From GCA-2683135 sp964507445 (lineage in GTDB: Bacteria > Planctomycetota > GCA-002687715), in assembly GCA_964507445.1 (NCBI GenBank), contig CAZDQF010000003.1, forward strand, positions 310,001-374,000: a stretch of DNA of 64,000 nucleotides, given 5' to 3'. Made by a program: the position numbers and the translations under genes. A model generated the notes under the pieces. The model was not told where the DNA came from, ran no database searches, and saw nothing but the letters and a program-made list of their open reading frames with translations. Positions 63,481-64,000 of the stretch are shown one piece after another (position 1 is the first letter of the stretch; each line of letters starts with the position of its first letter).

Positions 63481-64000
63481 TCAGCCTTCCTGGGTCTCCA
63501 GCCACCGCTCAGCCTCGATGGCCGCCATGCAGCCGGAACCCGCAGCGGTCACGGCCTGACGGTAGACCGTGTCCTGCACGTCACCGCAGGCGAAGACCCC
63601 CGGGAGCTCCGTGCTGGCCGTGCCGGGCGTGGTCAGGAGGTAGCCCTGGGGGTCCATGGGGAGCTGGCCCTCGAAGATCGACGTGTTGGGTACGTGACCG
63701 ATGGCGAGGAAGACCCCGTCGGTGGCGTGATCGCGGGTCTCGCCGGTGTTGGAGTCCACCAATCGAACCCCCGTGAGGCGTTCCCCCGGAGTCCCGAGAT
63801 AGCCATCGATGCCCGCATTCCAGATGAAGTCGATCTTGTCGTTGGACAGGGCGCGGTCCTGCATGATCTTGGAGGCCCGCAGCTGCTCGCGACGGTGGAC
63901 CACGGTGACCTTGGCGCAGAACCGGGTGAGGAACGTGGCCTCCTCCATGGCCGAGTCGCCTCCTCCCACCACCAGGACCTCCTTGTCCCGGAAGAAGAAC
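63481..64000 (-). CDS. trxB: Thioredoxin-disulfide reductase, C-terminal part cut by window edge
   Basis: About 172 residues are visible; the N-terminal FAD half and the CxxC redox pair lie beyond the right edge. The visible part includes the NADPH-domain motif VVGGGDSAMEEATFLTRF, VVHRREQLRASKIM, and the FAD-binding end ELPGVFACGDVQDTVYRQAV, which together match TrxB. It reduces thioredoxin with NADPH. Proline dehydrogenase follows immediately downstream. Confidence 0.9.
   Translation of the reverse strand, partial: FFFRDKEVLVVGGGDSAMEEATFLTRFCAKVTVVHRREQLRASKIMQDRALSNDKIDFIWNAGIDGYLGTPGERLTGVRLVDSNTGETRDHATDGVFLAIGHVPNTSIFEGQLPMDPQGYLLTTPGTASTELPGVFACGDVQDTVYRQAVTAAGSGCMAAIEAERWLETQEG

Overview
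The window is about 68% GC and densely coded on both strands, in short operons whose stop and start codons often overlap by 1-4 bases. A mix of clues points to a Planctomycetota-like bacterium: a DUF1080 lipoprotein, DUF1573 and FG-GAP proteins, multiheme cytochromes with a metallophosphatase-like front half, a BatA/DUF58 pair, vWA/HEAT proteins, and poly-Gly/Pro secreted proteins. This is inference from gene content; there is no rRNA or other strong marker gene in the window. It is a draft scaffold, with a 10-N gap at 61266-61275 inside homopolymer-rich, low-quality sequence.

Layout. 1-1286: the start of an ABC exporter, a decayed LURP-one-like fragment and a DUF1080 lipoprotein. 1446-5830: tig-clpP-clpX-rlmN. 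5847-9357 (minus): accA, a PDZ protein, a zinc-finger anti-sigma-like protein and an HtrA-type protease. 9518-14134: a PurS-PurL fusion, purQ and a lipoprotein, ending at a hairpin terminator shared with a convergent secreted protein. 15547-24674: selB, recJ, a HAD phosphatase, comF, a membrane protein and gatCAB. 24693-27704: guaB-guaA. 27824-31925: BatA-like, DUF58 and a 470-residue membrane protein. 32256-35439: an ABC-2 exporter coupled to an FG-GAP protein.

35426-45644 (minus) is the most unusual part. It is an eight-gene, mostly overlapping operon: DUF1573 protein, four-heme cytochrome, ABC binding protein, fused permease, ATPase, five-heme cytochrome, HEAT lipoprotein and FG-GAP protein. 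It looks like a single envelope machine joining c-type cytochromes to a binding-protein-dependent importer. It is my best candidate for an undescribed system.

45815-55871: a small lipoprotein, a TMTC-like GT-C/TPR membrane protein, clpB, a DksA-like regulator, and a sigma-54 two-component system with its own periplasmic binding protein. 55889-62413: a small secreted protein, a vWA/HEAT protein, a GNAT acetyltransferase, a tRNA with a UAA anticodon but a short variable loop, a degenerate MA-type peptidase, and two tandem paralogues with Gly/Pro-rich linkers. 62574-64000: proline dehydrogenase and the C-terminal half of thioredoxin reductase.

Most housekeeping calls (Tig, ClpP, ClpX, ClpB, RlmN, AccA, PurL, PurQ, SelB, RecJ, GatCAB, GuaA, GuaB) rest on clear motifs. 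Hypothetical genes are described only by what is visible.
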